From the NCBI RefSeq assembly GCF_000737595.1, contig NZ_CP006271.1:248001-312000 (forward strand): DNA of 64,000 nucleotides. Reading direction: 5' to 3'. A model generated the notes under the pieces. That model did not search any database. It had not been told where the DNA came from and saw nothing but the letters and a program-made list of their open reading frames with translations. The translations under genes were made by a program, and so were the position numbers. This document shows positions 43,583-53,811 of this stretch, one piece after another (within the stretch, counting starts at the first letter, position 1; each line of letters begins with the position of its first letter). Source of the DNA: Synechococcus sp. KORDI-52 (lineage in GTDB: Bacteria > Cyanobacteriota > Cyanobacteriia > PCC-6307 > Cyanobiaceae).

Positions 43583-45973
43583 TTAAGCGGTGGTCACGGG
43601 TTCGATCGGCGCCAGGCGCGGATCCAGAATCTTGGGCCCCATCCCTGCGAACTTCACCGCGATCGACACTTTCTCGCCACTGCCGAAGGTGTGGGTGATC
43701 TCACCCACACCAAAGCTGGCGTGGATGACCTGATCGCCGACCTGCCAGCTGCGGCCCGGGGCGGGGCCCGCCTGACGGCGACGCACGGCGTTGGCGGGGG
43801 CCGATGACGGCTTGTCGCGGTCCACACGGGTGAGCCGATCGAGGCGCCGTTCCCGCCGCAGCGCCGCCCCACCGGTCTGGGGAAGGTCGCCCTGAATCAG
43901 CGCTTCCGGCAACTCCGACAGGAAGACCGAGGGCACCGCCGCTTCACGCATGCCGCCCCAGAGACGCCGCTCACAGGCATGGGACAGGAACAGCCGTTCC
44001 TTGGCTCGGGTGATGCCCACGTAGCAAAGCCGCCGCTCCTCCTCCAGTGAGGCCGGGTCATCCAGGGAGCGGTAGCTGGGGAACAGACCCTGCTCAAGGC
44101 CCACCAGGCACACCACGGGGAACTCCAGCCCCTTGCTGCTGTGCAGCGTCATCAAGGTGACGCGGTCCGCGGCCGTGTCCTTGTTGTCGGCATCGCTGGA
44201 CAAGGCTGCCGTGGCGAGGAATCCCTCCAAGTCGCCCTCGTCGTTTTCCTCCTGGTACTGCAGTGCGGCATTCACCAGTTCCTGCAGGTTGCGGCGGCGC
44301 TCCTCAGCCTCATCGGTGCCATCGGCAATCAACTCGCTCACGTAGCCGCTCTTCTCCATCACCTGCTGGATCAGTTCCGAGGGGGCCACATCAGCGCTGC
44401 GGGCCTTCAGATCGTTGACAAGGTCACAGAACTGCAGAAGACCCTTGGCGGAACGGCCGCCGAGGGAGCGCACCGCTTCGGGATCACTCACCACATCCCA
44501 GAGCGGAATCCCCAGCTGGTTGGCCGCATCGGTGAGCCGCTGAATCGTGGTCTTGCCGATGCCGCGCTTCGGAACGTTGATCACCCGCAGCAGGCTGACG
44601 GTGTCGGCCGGATTCACCAGCAACCGCAGATAGGCCAGCAGATCCTTGATTTCGCGCCGGTCGTAGAAGCGCAGCCCCCCCACAACGATGTACGGGATGC
44701 CCCAGCGCACCAGCGATTCCTCAATGGAGCGGGACTGGGCATTGGTGCGGTAGAGCACGGCCATGTCACCCCAGCTCAACTCAGGATTGGCCGCTTCCAT
44801 CGTGCGCAGGCGGTGCACCACGGCTTCCGCCTCGGCGATCTCATCGTCACAGCGGGTGAGGGTGATCAGCTCCCCTTCCCCACGGGTGGGACGCAGAACC
44901 TTGTCGATCCGTTCGCTGTTGTTGGCGATCAGGGCATTCGCCGCTTCGAGAATCGTGGCGGTGGAGCGGTAGTTCTCCTCCAGCTTCACCATCGTCCGGG
45001 TGCTGTCATCCGGCGCCTGATCACCGAAGTCGTCCTGGAAACCCATCAGGATCGTGAAGTCAGCCGCGCGAAAGCTGTAGATGCTCTGGTCGGCATCGCC
45101 GACCACAAACACGGAACGGCCCGACCAGTCCTCCACATCCTGAGGATCCTTGCCATCGGTCACCAACAGCTTGATCAGGTCGTACTGAGTGCGGTTGGTG
45201 TCCTGGTATTCATCCACCAGCACGTGGCGAAAGCGGCGGTGCCAATAGCTGCGCACCTGCTCGTTCTGCTGGAGCAACTGAACCGGCAGCAACAGCAGAT
45301 CGTCGAAATCAAGGGCGTTGTTGGCCGCCAGGGCCTTGCGATAACGCCGATAAACATCCGCGGTGAGCTTGCCCCGCTGGCCTTCCGCGTTCGCCTCGAG
45401 CTGGTCTGGCAGCCAGCCCTGGTTCTTGGCGTTGCTGATGGCCCAGCGGGTCTTCTTGGGCTCGAACCGCTTGGGATCCAGCTGCAGTTCCTGGGTCACG
45501 ATCTCCTTCACCAGGCTCTGGGCGTCGGCCTCGTCGTAGATCGAAAACTGCTTGGTCCAGGTGAGTCCTTCCGCGTCCTTGAACTTGTCGATGTCGTAGC
45601 GGAGCATCCGCGCGAACAGGGCATGGAAGGTGCCAATCCACAGCTCCTTGGTCACCTCCCGGTAGATGCGTGAGCGCAGCTGACGCTGATCCACCGGAGG
45701 CAGGGTGCTCCAGGGCTGGCCGTACTGGCTCTGGGCCAGACGCTGAGCCAGAAGAACCTCAAGCCGCTCCTTCATCTCCCGGGCGGCTTTGTTGGTGAAG
45801 GTCACCGCCAGAATCTGAGCCGGATCGGCACCGTGCTCACCGATCAGGTGAGCAATCCGATGGGTGAGGGCGCGCGTCTTGCCACTTCCAGCACCCGCCA
45901 CCACCAGCAGGGGACCCTCGTGATGGTCGACAGCCCGCCGCTGGGCATCGTTGAGGCCGGCCAGAAAGCTCAT
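43583..45973 (-). CDS. uvrD: UvrD/PcrA-type DNA helicase
   Basis: 796 residues, full length for superfamily 1A helicases. Motif I is LLVVAGAGSGKTRALTHRI, Ia AVTFTNKAAREMKERL, II LVDEYQDTN, III VVGDADQSIYSFRAAD, IV KLEENYRSTATILEAAN, V MTLHSSKGLEFPVVCLVGLE and VI EERRLCYVGITRAKERLFL. The C-terminal GDQVIHASFGVGEITHTF is the PcrA-type Tudor-like domain. It unwinds DNA in nucleotide excision and mismatch repair and removes proteins from DNA. PcrA-type by its C-terminus; the name uvrD is used broadly. Confidence 0.97.
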   Translation of the reverse strand: MSFLAGLNDAQRRAVDHHEGPLLVVAGAGSGKTRALTHRIAHLIGEHGADPAQILAVTFTNKAAREMKERLEVLLAQRLAQSQYGQPWSTLPPVDQRQLRSRIYREVTKELWIGTFHALFARMLRYDIDKFKDAEGLTWTKQFSIYDEADAQSLVKEIVTQELQLDPKRFEPKKTRWAISNAKNQGWLPDQLEANAEGQRGKLTADVYRRYRKALAANNALDFDDLLLLPVQLLQQNEQVRSYWHRRFRHVLVDEYQDTNRTQYDLIKLLVTDGKDPQDVEDWSGRSVFVVGDADQSIYSFRAADFTILMGFQDDFGDQAPDDSTRTMVKLEENYRSTATILEAANALIANNSERIDKVLRPTRGEGELITLTRCDDEIAEAEAVVHRLRTMEAANPELSWGDMAVLYRTNAQSRSIEESLVRWGIPYIVVGGLRFYDRREIKDLLAYLRLLVNPADTVSLLRVINVPKRGIGKTTIQRLTDAANQLGIPLWDVVSDPEAVRSLGGRSAKGLLQFCDLVNDLKARSADVAPSELIQQVMEKSGYVSELIADGTDEAEERRRNLQELVNAALQYQEENDEGDLEGFLATAALSSDADNKDTAADRVTLMTLHSSKGLEFPVVCLVGLEQGLFPSYRSLDDPASLEEERRLCYVGITRAKERLFLSHACERRLWGGMREAAVPSVFLSELPEALIQGDLPQTGGAALRRERRLDRLTRVDRDKPSSAPANAVRRRQAGPAPGRSWQVGDQVIHASFGVGEITHTFGSGEKVSIAVKFAGMGPKILDPRLAPIEPVTTA

Positions 45974-46062
45974 GGATGGAGATTAAGGGGGCTCGGATGG
46001 ATCCATGGGCCATTGGAGCCAGGACCAACGCCTAAATTCCAAGCCAGGGCTGTCATCCCACC

Positions 46063-46887
46063 TTGCCGTTCTCGCGCACCCGGAAACGCATCCGCCGAGA
46101 CCTTCGCGAGCAACGTGCCCTGTTGGCCCTGGGGTGGGCAAGACGAACACTGAGCTTGAGACGAGACAACATCGACCGGGTTGTTTTTTACACGGACCAC
46201 AACATCGCCTTCAACCGAATTGCCAAAAGTGGCAATTCATCGGTGATTCTTTACCTCGATGAAGCCATTCGTGGCGCGAACACCCATACAGACGACTACA
46301 AGCAAGCCAAACGAACGGCCATGGGTGCAGGCAAAAGCCTGATCGACATGTCGAGATCAAAACAGGATCGAGCCAGCCTGAAAGAGTTTTCTTTTTTCAC
46401 GGTGGTTCGCAACCCCTGGACCCGAACGCTATCGGCCTTTCTCGACAAAATTGCCAACGGTCCCCACGACAAATACGGATCCGTTCCGGGATTTGGCGAC
46501 AACAGCCAAACCGGCTTCGAAGCCTTCATCGCATTTCTGGGCAACGGCGGATTGCATTCCAATCATCACTGGAAACCGCAAATCGATGCCCTGCTTCTGC
46601 CCCCATCCCATTTTCAAACGGTGTGCCGGCTCGAACACCTCGCCGAAGAGTTGCCCCTCGCCCTTGCCAGAACAGGCTTAACGCTCCCCAGCCCCGATCG
46701 GCTGCGACAGCCGCACCGCATCGAGAGCAATCAGCGCAGCAAACTCACCCAGGCGGCAAGCAAGTTGCTGAAGTACTACAGCCCAACCACCGTCCAGGCG
46801 GTCGCTGATCTGTATACCGCCGACTTCAAACTTGGCCGCTACTCCATGGACCCCCGCAGCCTCGGATTGCCTCCGCTGATGGCTTGA
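46063..46887 (+). CDS. Sulfotransferase, family 2-like
   Basis: 274 residues from TTG at 46063, the only start in this frame after the last upstream stop. HNIAFNRIAKSGNSSVILYL is the PAPS 5'-binding loop of Sulfotransfer_2-type enzymes and FFTVVRNPWTRTLSAFLDKI the 3'-phosphate motif; FQTVCRLEHLAEEL and YSPTTVQAVADLYTADFKL follow as in relatives. It would sulfate a carbohydrate hydroxyl in the cytoplasm. The Arg/Lys-rich N-terminal 30 residues could sit on the membrane. GC-rich, unlike the island sulfotransferases. Confidence 0.78.
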   Translation: MPFSRTRKRIRRDLREQRALLALGWARRTLSLRRDNIDRVVFYTDHNIAFNRIAKSGNSSVILYLDEAIRGANTHTDDYKQAKRTAMGAGKSLIDMSRSKQDRASLKEFSFFTVVRNPWTRTLSAFLDKIANGPHDKYGSVPGFGDNSQTGFEAFIAFLGNGGLHSNHHWKPQIDALLLPPSHFQTVCRLEHLAEELPLALARTGLTLPSPDRLRQPHRIESNQRSKLTQAASKLLKYYSPTTVQAVADLYTADFKLGRYSMDPRSLGLPPLMA

Positions 46888-46894
46888 GCCAAGA

Positions 46895-46907
46895 CGGGTA
46901 GGCTCGC
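46895..46907 (+). promoter_or_regulatory. CGGGTAGGCTCGC promoter-like motif, copy 1
   Basis: The 13-mer CGGGTAGGCTCGC lies 4 bp before the ATG at 46911 and is repeated exactly at 48825-48837 before kdsA. TAGGCT resembles a -10 box; transcription would start at or just before the short frame at 46911, leaving it almost leaderless. Confidence 0.4.
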
Positions 46908-46910
46908 GCC

Positions 46911-46985
46911 ATGGCTGAAACACGGACGCTGATCAACATCGTCGACCTTTGTTGTACGTCCATACCCGACAAAGAGATTCCCTAG
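46911..46985 (+). CDS. Possible 24-codon leader peptide
   Basis: An ATG directly after the promoter-like 13-mer opens a 24-codon frame (MAETRTLINIVDLCCTSIPD and four more residues) that stops 3 bp before the start of the 602-residue membrane protein. The tight spacing suggests translational coupling or a leader peptide. It may also be chance; no family is recognised and it contains two adjacent Cys. Confidence 0.25.
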   Translation: MAETRTLINIVDLCCTSIPDKEIP

Positions 46986-46988
46986 GCC

Positions 46989-48797
46989 ATGCGTGAAACG
47001 ACAACGGTCTTCGAACAACGCTGGAGCGTCTGGCTGTCAACGCTGTCTGGCATCGCATTGATCATCAGCGCGGGCCTGGCCCTCTGGCTTCAGCTTGGCG
47101 GCAGTGGATTCAGCACGCTTCCAGAACCAACAAGGGAGTCTCTGCTGAGCCAGTACAACGCCATCGCCCATGGAGGATTTTTCGCTGTTCTGGCTGTTCT
47201 GGCTGGACTGCTGATGCGTTCCATTGCCCAAGCGAACCCACAGGACGCAAAGCCAAAACCAGACAAACCCTGGCCCTTAGCCATCACAGATTTCATCAAA
47301 CAACATCCAGTCGTCACGATCGTGCTCACGATCTATGTGGTGCTGATGGTTCAGGAGAGCAGCTGGTTCTACAAAGAGATTCTCACCTGGTACGACGACA
47401 TCTTCAGCGATCAACTCCTCAACAATTTCAGCCTCAGAGAGAAGTTGATCAACGAAACGATGGGGCGAAACGATTTCCGCTTCTTCCCACTCTCCCACCA
47501 GGATCTTCATGCCCTCAGCTGGTTGACGCCTTACATCAAGGTCTGGTCATTGGTGAGTGCCCTTGAACTCATCGCCACCATCATCCTGGGCTGCAAGCTG
47601 ATTGAACGGGTCAAAAACAACGGCACAAGCGCTGGCCTCATGCTGATGGGAACACTGCTGTTCCTCTTTACCAGCGCATCCGCCTACAACTATTTTCAGT
47701 TCATCTACAGCGAGAGGTTTCTCACCTTTCTGCTGGCGTTGTACGCCTATCACTACAGCGTTTACCTGGACTCCGGCCGGCTGCACAACGGCCGACTCGC
47801 CCTGCTGTTCGCACTGTTCATCCCCTTCTTCAAAGACACCGCGGTGCTGCTGGCCGTGATCCCCGCAGCTACCACGATCGTTGCAGGCAGCCTTGGAGCC
47901 ATGCCCAGCCGCCCGGCATGGGGATCAACCAAGCCCTCCAAGTGGATGGAGGCCTATGCGCTGGACATCGCCATCGTCAGCCTGGCGCTCTTTTTCCTGG
48001 CCTCATTTGCAATGCTCAGTGGACTTCCCAGCCTTGCCGCTGATGTGCCCCGCTACGACGAGCATCTGGGCTTCTCCGTGCTGGCACTCGACATTCGCCT
48101 GATCATCTTCCTGGGCTTCATCGCATCACGCCTGTGGCTGATCGGCCGGAAACACGCCAATGTCACCGCACTGGACGGACTCAACCTTGCGGCACTGGCC
48201 TATGGATTTGCCCTGTACGCCTTGGTGGGCCTGGAAGGCAGCAACTACATGAGCCTGCCGATTCAGTTTGTCGCCGTTCTCGACATCCTGATGATCTGGG
48301 AAAGCCTCATCGCGCCGAAGCTGAACCACCGCATGGGCAGTCGCCAGGCTCAAGCCGTGGCCCTGGGCACCACCTTGTTGCTGCTGAACATTGAAGATCG
48401 ACAAGCCGCCACGTTCCGACAACGGGCACAACTGATCAGCTGGAAACAACGTTCATGGCGGACAACCCTGAACGAAGCCAGAGCCATCACAGAACGCGCC
48501 AAAGAGAACGGAGAAACAGTCAACCTCATCTACTCAAAAGGATGGTTCAAGCATTCCGACCAGATGAAAGCTCTCAGCTTCGACCGTCTTGTCTATTACG
48601 ACATCGACACCCGGCGCTACATCGTCAAAGCCGGAATCGGAAAAGGAGAGTTCTACACACCACAACCGGGCGATTATTTGGTCGACATCGACACGGGCAA
48701 GAAACTCACCCAATTCGGCATTGATCTCTCCAACTACGACGTGCTGTACCAGGAGGATCCAAACCGTCAATACGCACGGATCTTCCGCCACCGCTGA
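46989..48797 (+). CDS. Large integral membrane protein, possibly a GT-C-like transferase
   Basis: 602 residues. About ten hydrophobic segments lie between residues 12 and 435 (for example LSTLSGIALIISAGLALWLQ, VVTIVLTIYVVLMV, LLFALFIPFFKDTAVLLAVI, VLALDIRLIIFLGFIAS). A large loop near 120-175 follows the second of these (SWFYKEILTWYDDIFSDQLL) and could hold an acidic site as in GT-C enzymes, but no family motif is certain. The last 150 residues are soluble and basic and end YQEDPNRQYARIFRHR. It sits between a sulfotransferase and kdsA, so an envelope-glycan role is reasonable; sugar transferase, polymerase or transporter cannot be distinguished. Confidence 0.7.
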   Translation: MRETTTVFEQRWSVWLSTLSGIALIISAGLALWLQLGGSGFSTLPEPTRESLLSQYNAIAHGGFFAVLAVLAGLLMRSIAQANPQDAKPKPDKPWPLAITDFIKQHPVVTIVLTIYVVLMVQESSWFYKEILTWYDDIFSDQLLNNFSLREKLINETMGRNDFRFFPLSHQDLHALSWLTPYIKVWSLVSALELIATIILGCKLIERVKNNGTSAGLMLMGTLLFLFTSASAYNYFQFIYSERFLTFLLALYAYHYSVYLDSGRLHNGRLALLFALFIPFFKDTAVLLAVIPAATTIVAGSLGAMPSRPAWGSTKPSKWMEAYALDIAIVSLALFFLASFAMLSGLPSLAADVPRYDEHLGFSVLALDIRLIIFLGFIASRLWLIGRKHANVTALDGLNLAALAYGFALYALVGLEGSNYMSLPIQFVAVLDILMIWESLIAPKLNHRMGSRQAQAVALGTTLLLLNIEDRQAATFRQRAQLISWKQRSWRTTLNEARAITERAKENGETVNLIYSKGWFKHSDQMKALSFDRLVYYDIDTRRYIVKAGIGKGEFYTPQPGDYLVDIDTGKKLTQFGIDLSNYDVLYQEDPNRQYARIFRHR

Positions 48798-48824
48798 TCC
48801 ACCGAATACCGAATGGATGGAAGG

Positions 48825-49710
<886 letters not shown>

Positions 49711-49734
49711 TGCGCGTTCGTACGGCAGCATCTC

Positions 49735-50565
49735 TTGGCCTCTGACGCAACCTTTCTGCTCGGCGTTGGCGCCCAGAAAGCAGGAACCTCCTGGCTGCAC
49801 GATCAACTGCAACGCCGCAGCGATACCGATTTCGGTTTTCTGAAGGAGTACCACGTTTTCGATGCTCTCGAGCTGGAACGCTTTGCCAGCTTCCGGCCCA
49901 AGCGCCCCACACCACTGAAGTGGCGCACCTGGCGTCGGGCGCGCTTCATCGCACGTCCCGAGCGCTACTTCGACTACTTCGCATCACGGGTCCGGCCAGC
50001 CCGGATCCGCCTCACGGGAGACATCACCCCCTCCTACGCCGGGTTGAAAGCGGAGAGCTATCAGCACATCCAGAAGGCCTTCGCGCAACGCGGTGTGAGA
50101 ACGCGGGCGGTGTTCATCATGCGCGACCCGGTGGAACGGTTTTTGTCGCAGCAACGCATGCAACTGCGCAAGCGCGGCTTGCTCACGCCCGACCATGAAA
50201 CCGAGCATCTGAACAAGGCCAGCCTCAAACTGCTCAAGCGTGAATCGTCCCGTAGCGATTACCCCGCAACCATCGATGCCCTGCGGGACGGATTCGCAAC
50301 ATCGGAGGTCTTCATCGGCTTGTACGAAACCCTGTTCACCGCAGACAACCACCGTGCCTTGTGCCGGTATCTCGGCATCCCGGAGCAGATCCCTGATTGG
50401 AGTCATCGGGTGAATGCCAGTCAGGCCACAGCCTCGGTTCCACCGGAGCTGTTGCAACGCCTAAGCCAGCACTTCGACCCGTTGGTGAAAGCCGTGCAGG
50501 ACCGCTGTCCTGATCTCAAGGTTGAAGAGCAATGGGCCACCGCCATGACCTGGCGAGAGAGCTGA
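49735..50565 (+). CDS. Sulfotransferase, family 1-like
   Basis: 276 residues from TTG at 49735, 24 bp after kdsA. FLLGVGAQKAGTSWLHDQLQ is the PAPS 5'-phosphosulfate loop and AVFIMRDPVERFLSQQRMQL the 3'-phosphate motif; GFLKEYHVF and GDITPSYAGL match heparan-sulfate-type and Nod-factor sulfotransferases. It likely sulfates a sugar. It may be cotranscribed with kdsA. Its 3' end converges on the next sulfotransferase with 5 bp between stops. Confidence 0.85.
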   Translation: MASDATFLLGVGAQKAGTSWLHDQLQRRSDTDFGFLKEYHVFDALELERFASFRPKRPTPLKWRTWRRARFIARPERYFDYFASRVRPARIRLTGDITPSYAGLKAESYQHIQKAFAQRGVRTRAVFIMRDPVERFLSQQRMQLRKRGLLTPDHETEHLNKASLKLLKRESSRSDYPATIDALRDGFATSEVFIGLYETLFTADNHRALCRYLGIPEQIPDWSHRVNASQATASVPPELLQRLSQHFDPLVKAVQDRCPDLKVEEQWATAMTWRES

Positions 50566-50570
50566 AGCCG

Positions 50571-51431
50571 TCAACGGCAGAACAGGTCGTTGGAATACAC
50601 CAGGCGGCGGTTCATCCGCGCCACCGCAGGCAGGAGCAAACCGAGATGGGCAGCCGTGGGTGCTGGCGCCCCCAACCAGCCCCCGTCGTAGGCAATCGTT
50701 CGACTGCGGTCCGCATCGAAGCGGACCCGGTTTCCAGCCAGGATGTGGCTGCTGCTGTTCAGGCCGGGAGCCAGCATCGCCTCCTGGAAATCGATGGCCA
50801 GCCAACTGCAGAGCAACTGCAGACTGCGCTGGGGCTGAAGCGCGAATTCCTCATAACCCAGACGAAACACCGGGTAGGGAGACTGGCGAAAAGCCCGTTC
50901 AAATTTGGCGTTGACACGCCACCAGCGCGCCAGTTGACGCGCTGCAGACCAACGCTGGCCTGCCTTACGCCCGGCCTGGGCCCGCGAATGAACCCAGGAG
51001 CGCACATCGCGCACCAGATGGATGATCCGAATGTCGAACATCGCCTCGGGCAACCGCGTCATCTCCAGATCGTCCTGATAGGAGTCCACATGCCACACCG
51101 CCTCCCCGGCGTGGGGTGAATGCATCAGCAACCGCCGCACTTTGTCCTGCATCGACGTTTGGTCATGCAGGCGCAACCACTCGAGCTGCGGACCCCACAG
51201 TGGGCACTCCGCCGCGATGGCACCACAGGTGCAGCGCCGCTCAAACCGGTGGGCACCGCGCAGTTGGCTGGGCCCGCGATGCTCATCCCCGGGTTGCGGC
51301 GTCGCCAGGATCCGCGCCGCCTCACCCAGGCCGATGATCAGCGGATGCGACCCCAGGGCCAGATCCAGCATCGTTGTACCGCTGTGGCCGAGACCACGGA
51401 TCAGCAGCAACTTCAATCGCGTGCTGCTCAT
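50571..51431 (-). CDS. Sulfotransferase
   Basis: 286 residues. LLIRGLGHSGTTMLDLALG is the PAPS 5'-binding loop and IIHLVRDVRSWVHSRAQAG the 3'-phosphate motif. FERRCTCGAIAAECPLW with three Cys in a short loop is a less common insertion. It is the last gene of a seven-gene operon of glycosyltransferases and an exporter, its ATG overlapping the preceding GT4 stop, so its substrate is probably the glycan made by that operon. Confidence 0.82.
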   Translation of the reverse strand: MSSTRLKLLLIRGLGHSGTTMLDLALGSHPLIIGLGEAARILATPQPGDEHRGPSQLRGAHRFERRCTCGAIAAECPLWGPQLEWLRLHDQTSMQDKVRRLLMHSPHAGEAVWHVDSYQDDLEMTRLPEAMFDIRIIHLVRDVRSWVHSRAQAGRKAGQRWSAARQLARWWRVNAKFERAFRQSPYPVFRLGYEEFALQPQRSLQLLCSWLAIDFQEAMLAPGLNSSSHILAGNRVRFDADRSRTIAYDGGWLGAPAPTAAHLGLLLPAVARMNRRLVYSNDLFCR

Positions 51432-52552
51432 CGGCTCTGATCCACCAAACCGTTGAGGAGCATTGTGATCTGATTCACATGATGCGCCACGGTGAACCGA
51501 GCCTGGGCCCGACGCTGACCCGCAGCGCCCCAGGCAGCCGCGAGGTCCGGCCGATGCACCAGCAAGGCCATGGCCTCCGCCATCGCCCGACGATCGCCTT
51601 CCTCCACCAGCCGTCCGGTCTGCTGATCCAGAACCACGTCAGGAATGCCGCCATGACGGGTGGCCACAACGGGCAGACCACAAAGTTGAGCTTCCATCAC
51701 GGAGACCGGGCATCCCTCCTCATCACCATCCTCCGCGGTGCGGGAATGCTGCACAAACACCCGCGCGCGCCGCATCTCCTGCACCACCGCATCGGGCGAG
51801 AGAACACCAGGAAACAGAACACACTGCTCGAGGCCAAGCTGACGCACCCGTTGCTGCACAACGGGAAGCAGAGGCCCATCACCCACCATCACCAGGCTGC
51901 AGGCATCGGCCTGATCCGTCAGGCCTCGCAAAAGGGCAAAAGCTTCCAATGTGTCCATCGGCCCCTTTTTGGAGACAAAACGCCCCACCGCCAGAAACCG
52001 CGGTGGCATGGAGGCGGGATTGGCCCCCTGAAAGCGCTGCTCGTCGGCACCGGATGGACTGATCACCACGTGCGCCGGCTGAGCGCCAAGGGCGATCAAA
52101 CGGCTCCGCATCGTCTGGTTCTTGACGATCACAGCCGAGGTGAGCTGAAACAAGCGGCGATAGCGCTGCTCCAGGCGGTTCACGTAGCGCTCCGCGGAGG
52201 CATCGGCGCCCCGGAAGTGCACCACCAGGGGGACTCCCGTGCGAGCCAGCTCCATCACCCGAACGGCATGAAAGCCGAACTCCACCATCACCACATCCGG
52301 CCGATGGCGGCGCACCAAGAGCACAGCCACGCTGGATGCGGGCAGGGTGGCCAGCCGCAGCCAACCCAATCGGGTGCAGACCTTGCTGGTGAGCACCGCC
52401 AGGCCATAGAGCGCTTTGAGGGGCTCGCGCCAGGGAATCTCATCCCCGAAACAAGCCTCCACCGCAAACGGCAAGCGGGCCAGATTCGCGCGCACGAAGG
52501 TTTCCGTTCGGGCCCGACGGGTCGGCGCCAACACCAGAACACGTGCTGTCAT
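51428..52552 (-). CDS. GT4-family glycosyltransferase
   Basis: 374 residues from ATG at 52552, overlapping the upstream gene's stop by 4 bp. RARTETFVRANLARLPF opens the N-domain; VVHFRGADASAERYVNR and VISPSGADEQRF lie near the cleft; FLAVGRFVSKKGPMDTLEAF and the C-terminal EGCPVSVMEAQLCGLPVVAT with RHGGIPDVV form the nucleotide-sugar-binding E-x7-E motif. It adds a sugar to the growing glycan on the cytoplasmic side. Donor unknown. Confidence 0.9.
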   Translation of the reverse strand: MTARVLVLAPTRRARTETFVRANLARLPFAVEACFGDEIPWREPLKALYGLAVLTSKVCTRLGWLRLATLPASSVAVLLVRRHRPDVVMVEFGFHAVRVMELARTGVPLVVHFRGADASAERYVNRLEQRYRRLFQLTSAVIVKNQTMRSRLIALGAQPAHVVISPSGADEQRFQGANPASMPPRFLAVGRFVSKKGPMDTLEAFALLRGLTDQADACSLVMVGDGPLLPVVQQRVRQLGLEQCVLFPGVLSPDAVVQEMRRARVFVQHSRTAEDGDEEGCPVSVMEAQLCGLPVVATRHGGIPDVVLDQQTGRLVEEGDRRAMAEAMALLVHRPDLAAAWGAAGQRRAQARFTVAHHVNQITMLLNGLVDQSR

Positions 52553-53811
52553 GACAAGGCCAGGATCGACCGCCAGAGCGGTTCCAACTGGGGCCAATCC
52601 AACGCAGCGATTCGCTGCCTGGCCGCTGCACCCATCCGCCGGCAACGCTCTGGATCCGAGGCCAGCTCCTGCATCGCTGCAGCCAAAGCAACGGGATCAT
52701 CACTCGGTACAACCAAACCGCTCACCCGTGGCTCCACCACCTCCAGGGGACCCGGGGAGGCATCCGTCACGATCACGGCCAGACCGGCAGCCATGGCCTC
52801 CAGCAGAGCATTGGGCATGCCTTCAAAACGGGACGGCAGCACAAACACAGCAGCGTCCGCCAGAAAGCGCTCGGGATCAGAGCGGAACCCCAGCCATCGC
52901 AGCCGTCCTGATACCCCGAGATCCTGCGCCTGTTGCTGCAACATCTCGCGCTCCGGCCCATCACCCACCGAGGTGACGGGCCAGGCCGCTGCGGCTCCGC
53001 TCAACCTGGGCAACGCGGCAAGCAAGACATCGAGCCCCTTCTGCGGCACCAGCCTGGCCACGGTGATGAAGCCGATGGCGTTGGACGCACCGCTGCCCAC
53101 ACCAGACGCGGGCACACCGGGCATCGGGTTGGGCAGCAGGGCCAACCGCTGCCAGGCCCCCATGCCGTCCAACGCCGAGAGCACGCCAGCTGTGTTGGCG
53201 GTCACCACATCCGCCCGCCGATAGGCCAGGGGCCGGAGCCGCTGCCACACCTCCGGCAGCAACTGAAGCGAGGGGTCGTTGCGCTCCGAGACCACGAGGT
53301 GGATCGGCAAGTCCCAGGCGGCGCAACAGCAGGTGATGTTGGTGCGGGTGAGCAGGGCCAGGATCCGATGGGGCCGCTGACGGCGCAACTGCCGGCGCAG
53401 CTGCCGGAAGCGAAAACCAGCCGTCGCCTCCGTTCCGACTCGAAACAGCTGCATGGCCAGGCCCCCAGCCCCTGGATCAACGCGGCCTTGAAACCAGCCG
53501 CCGAACCAGCGCAACTGCAGCTGAAACAACAAGCGGATCAACTTGTCGAGCTGCGCCAGGGTGAAACGCCCCCCACGGGCCCACCAGGAGCGATGGGTCG
53601 GTGCCCCCAGTTCAAGCAGTGGAATCCCGTCGGGAAGGGCATGGGCCACGGGATGGCCTGGGATGAGCGTGACCAGCTTCACCTTCAACCCCTGAGCTGC
53701 GAAATGAAGGGCGGCAATCAAGGCCACTTTCTGAGCACCCCCCGCCCCCAGATGCGGCAGCACGATCCACAGATCATCACGACCTGAATCCACCAGCTCC
53801 GGCACGTCCAT
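52549..53811 (-). CDS. GT4-family glycosyltransferase
   Basis: 420 residues from ATG at 53811, sharing a base with the upstream stop; about 57 in-frame codons further upstream overlap that gene and are not conserved. WIVLPHLGAGGAQKVALIAA is typical of the GT4 N-domain; VSERNDPSLQLLPEVWQRL, ITVARLVPQKGLDVLLAALP and FVLPSRFEGMPNALLEAMAA with the E-x7-E pair follow. An insertion near residues 75-130 is rich in aromatic and Arg residues and may touch the membrane. Its partner downstream overlaps by 4 bp. Confidence 0.9.
   Translation of the reverse strand: MDVPELVDSGRDDLWIVLPHLGAGGAQKVALIAALHFAAQGLKVKLVTLIPGHPVAHALPDGIPLLELGAPTHRSWWARGGRFTLAQLDKLIRLLFQLQLRWFGGWFQGRVDPGAGGLAMQLFRVGTEATAGFRFRQLRRQLRRQRPHRILALLTRTNITCCCAAWDLPIHLVVSERNDPSLQLLPEVWQRLRPLAYRRADVVTANTAGVLSALDGMGAWQRLALLPNPMPGVPASGVGSGASNAIGFITVARLVPQKGLDVLLAALPRLSGAAAAWPVTSVGDGPEREMLQQQAQDLGVSGRLRWLGFRSDPERFLADAAVFVLPSRFEGMPNALLEAMAAGLAVIVTDASPGPLEVVEPRVSGLVVPSDDPVALAAAMQELASDPERCRRMGAAARQRIAALDWPQLEPLWRSILALS

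Noticed and set aside
51374-53224. 616-codon open frame on the plus strand
   Set aside because: Antisense to two GT4 genes with intact motifs; translation is His/Gln/Arg-rich noise.
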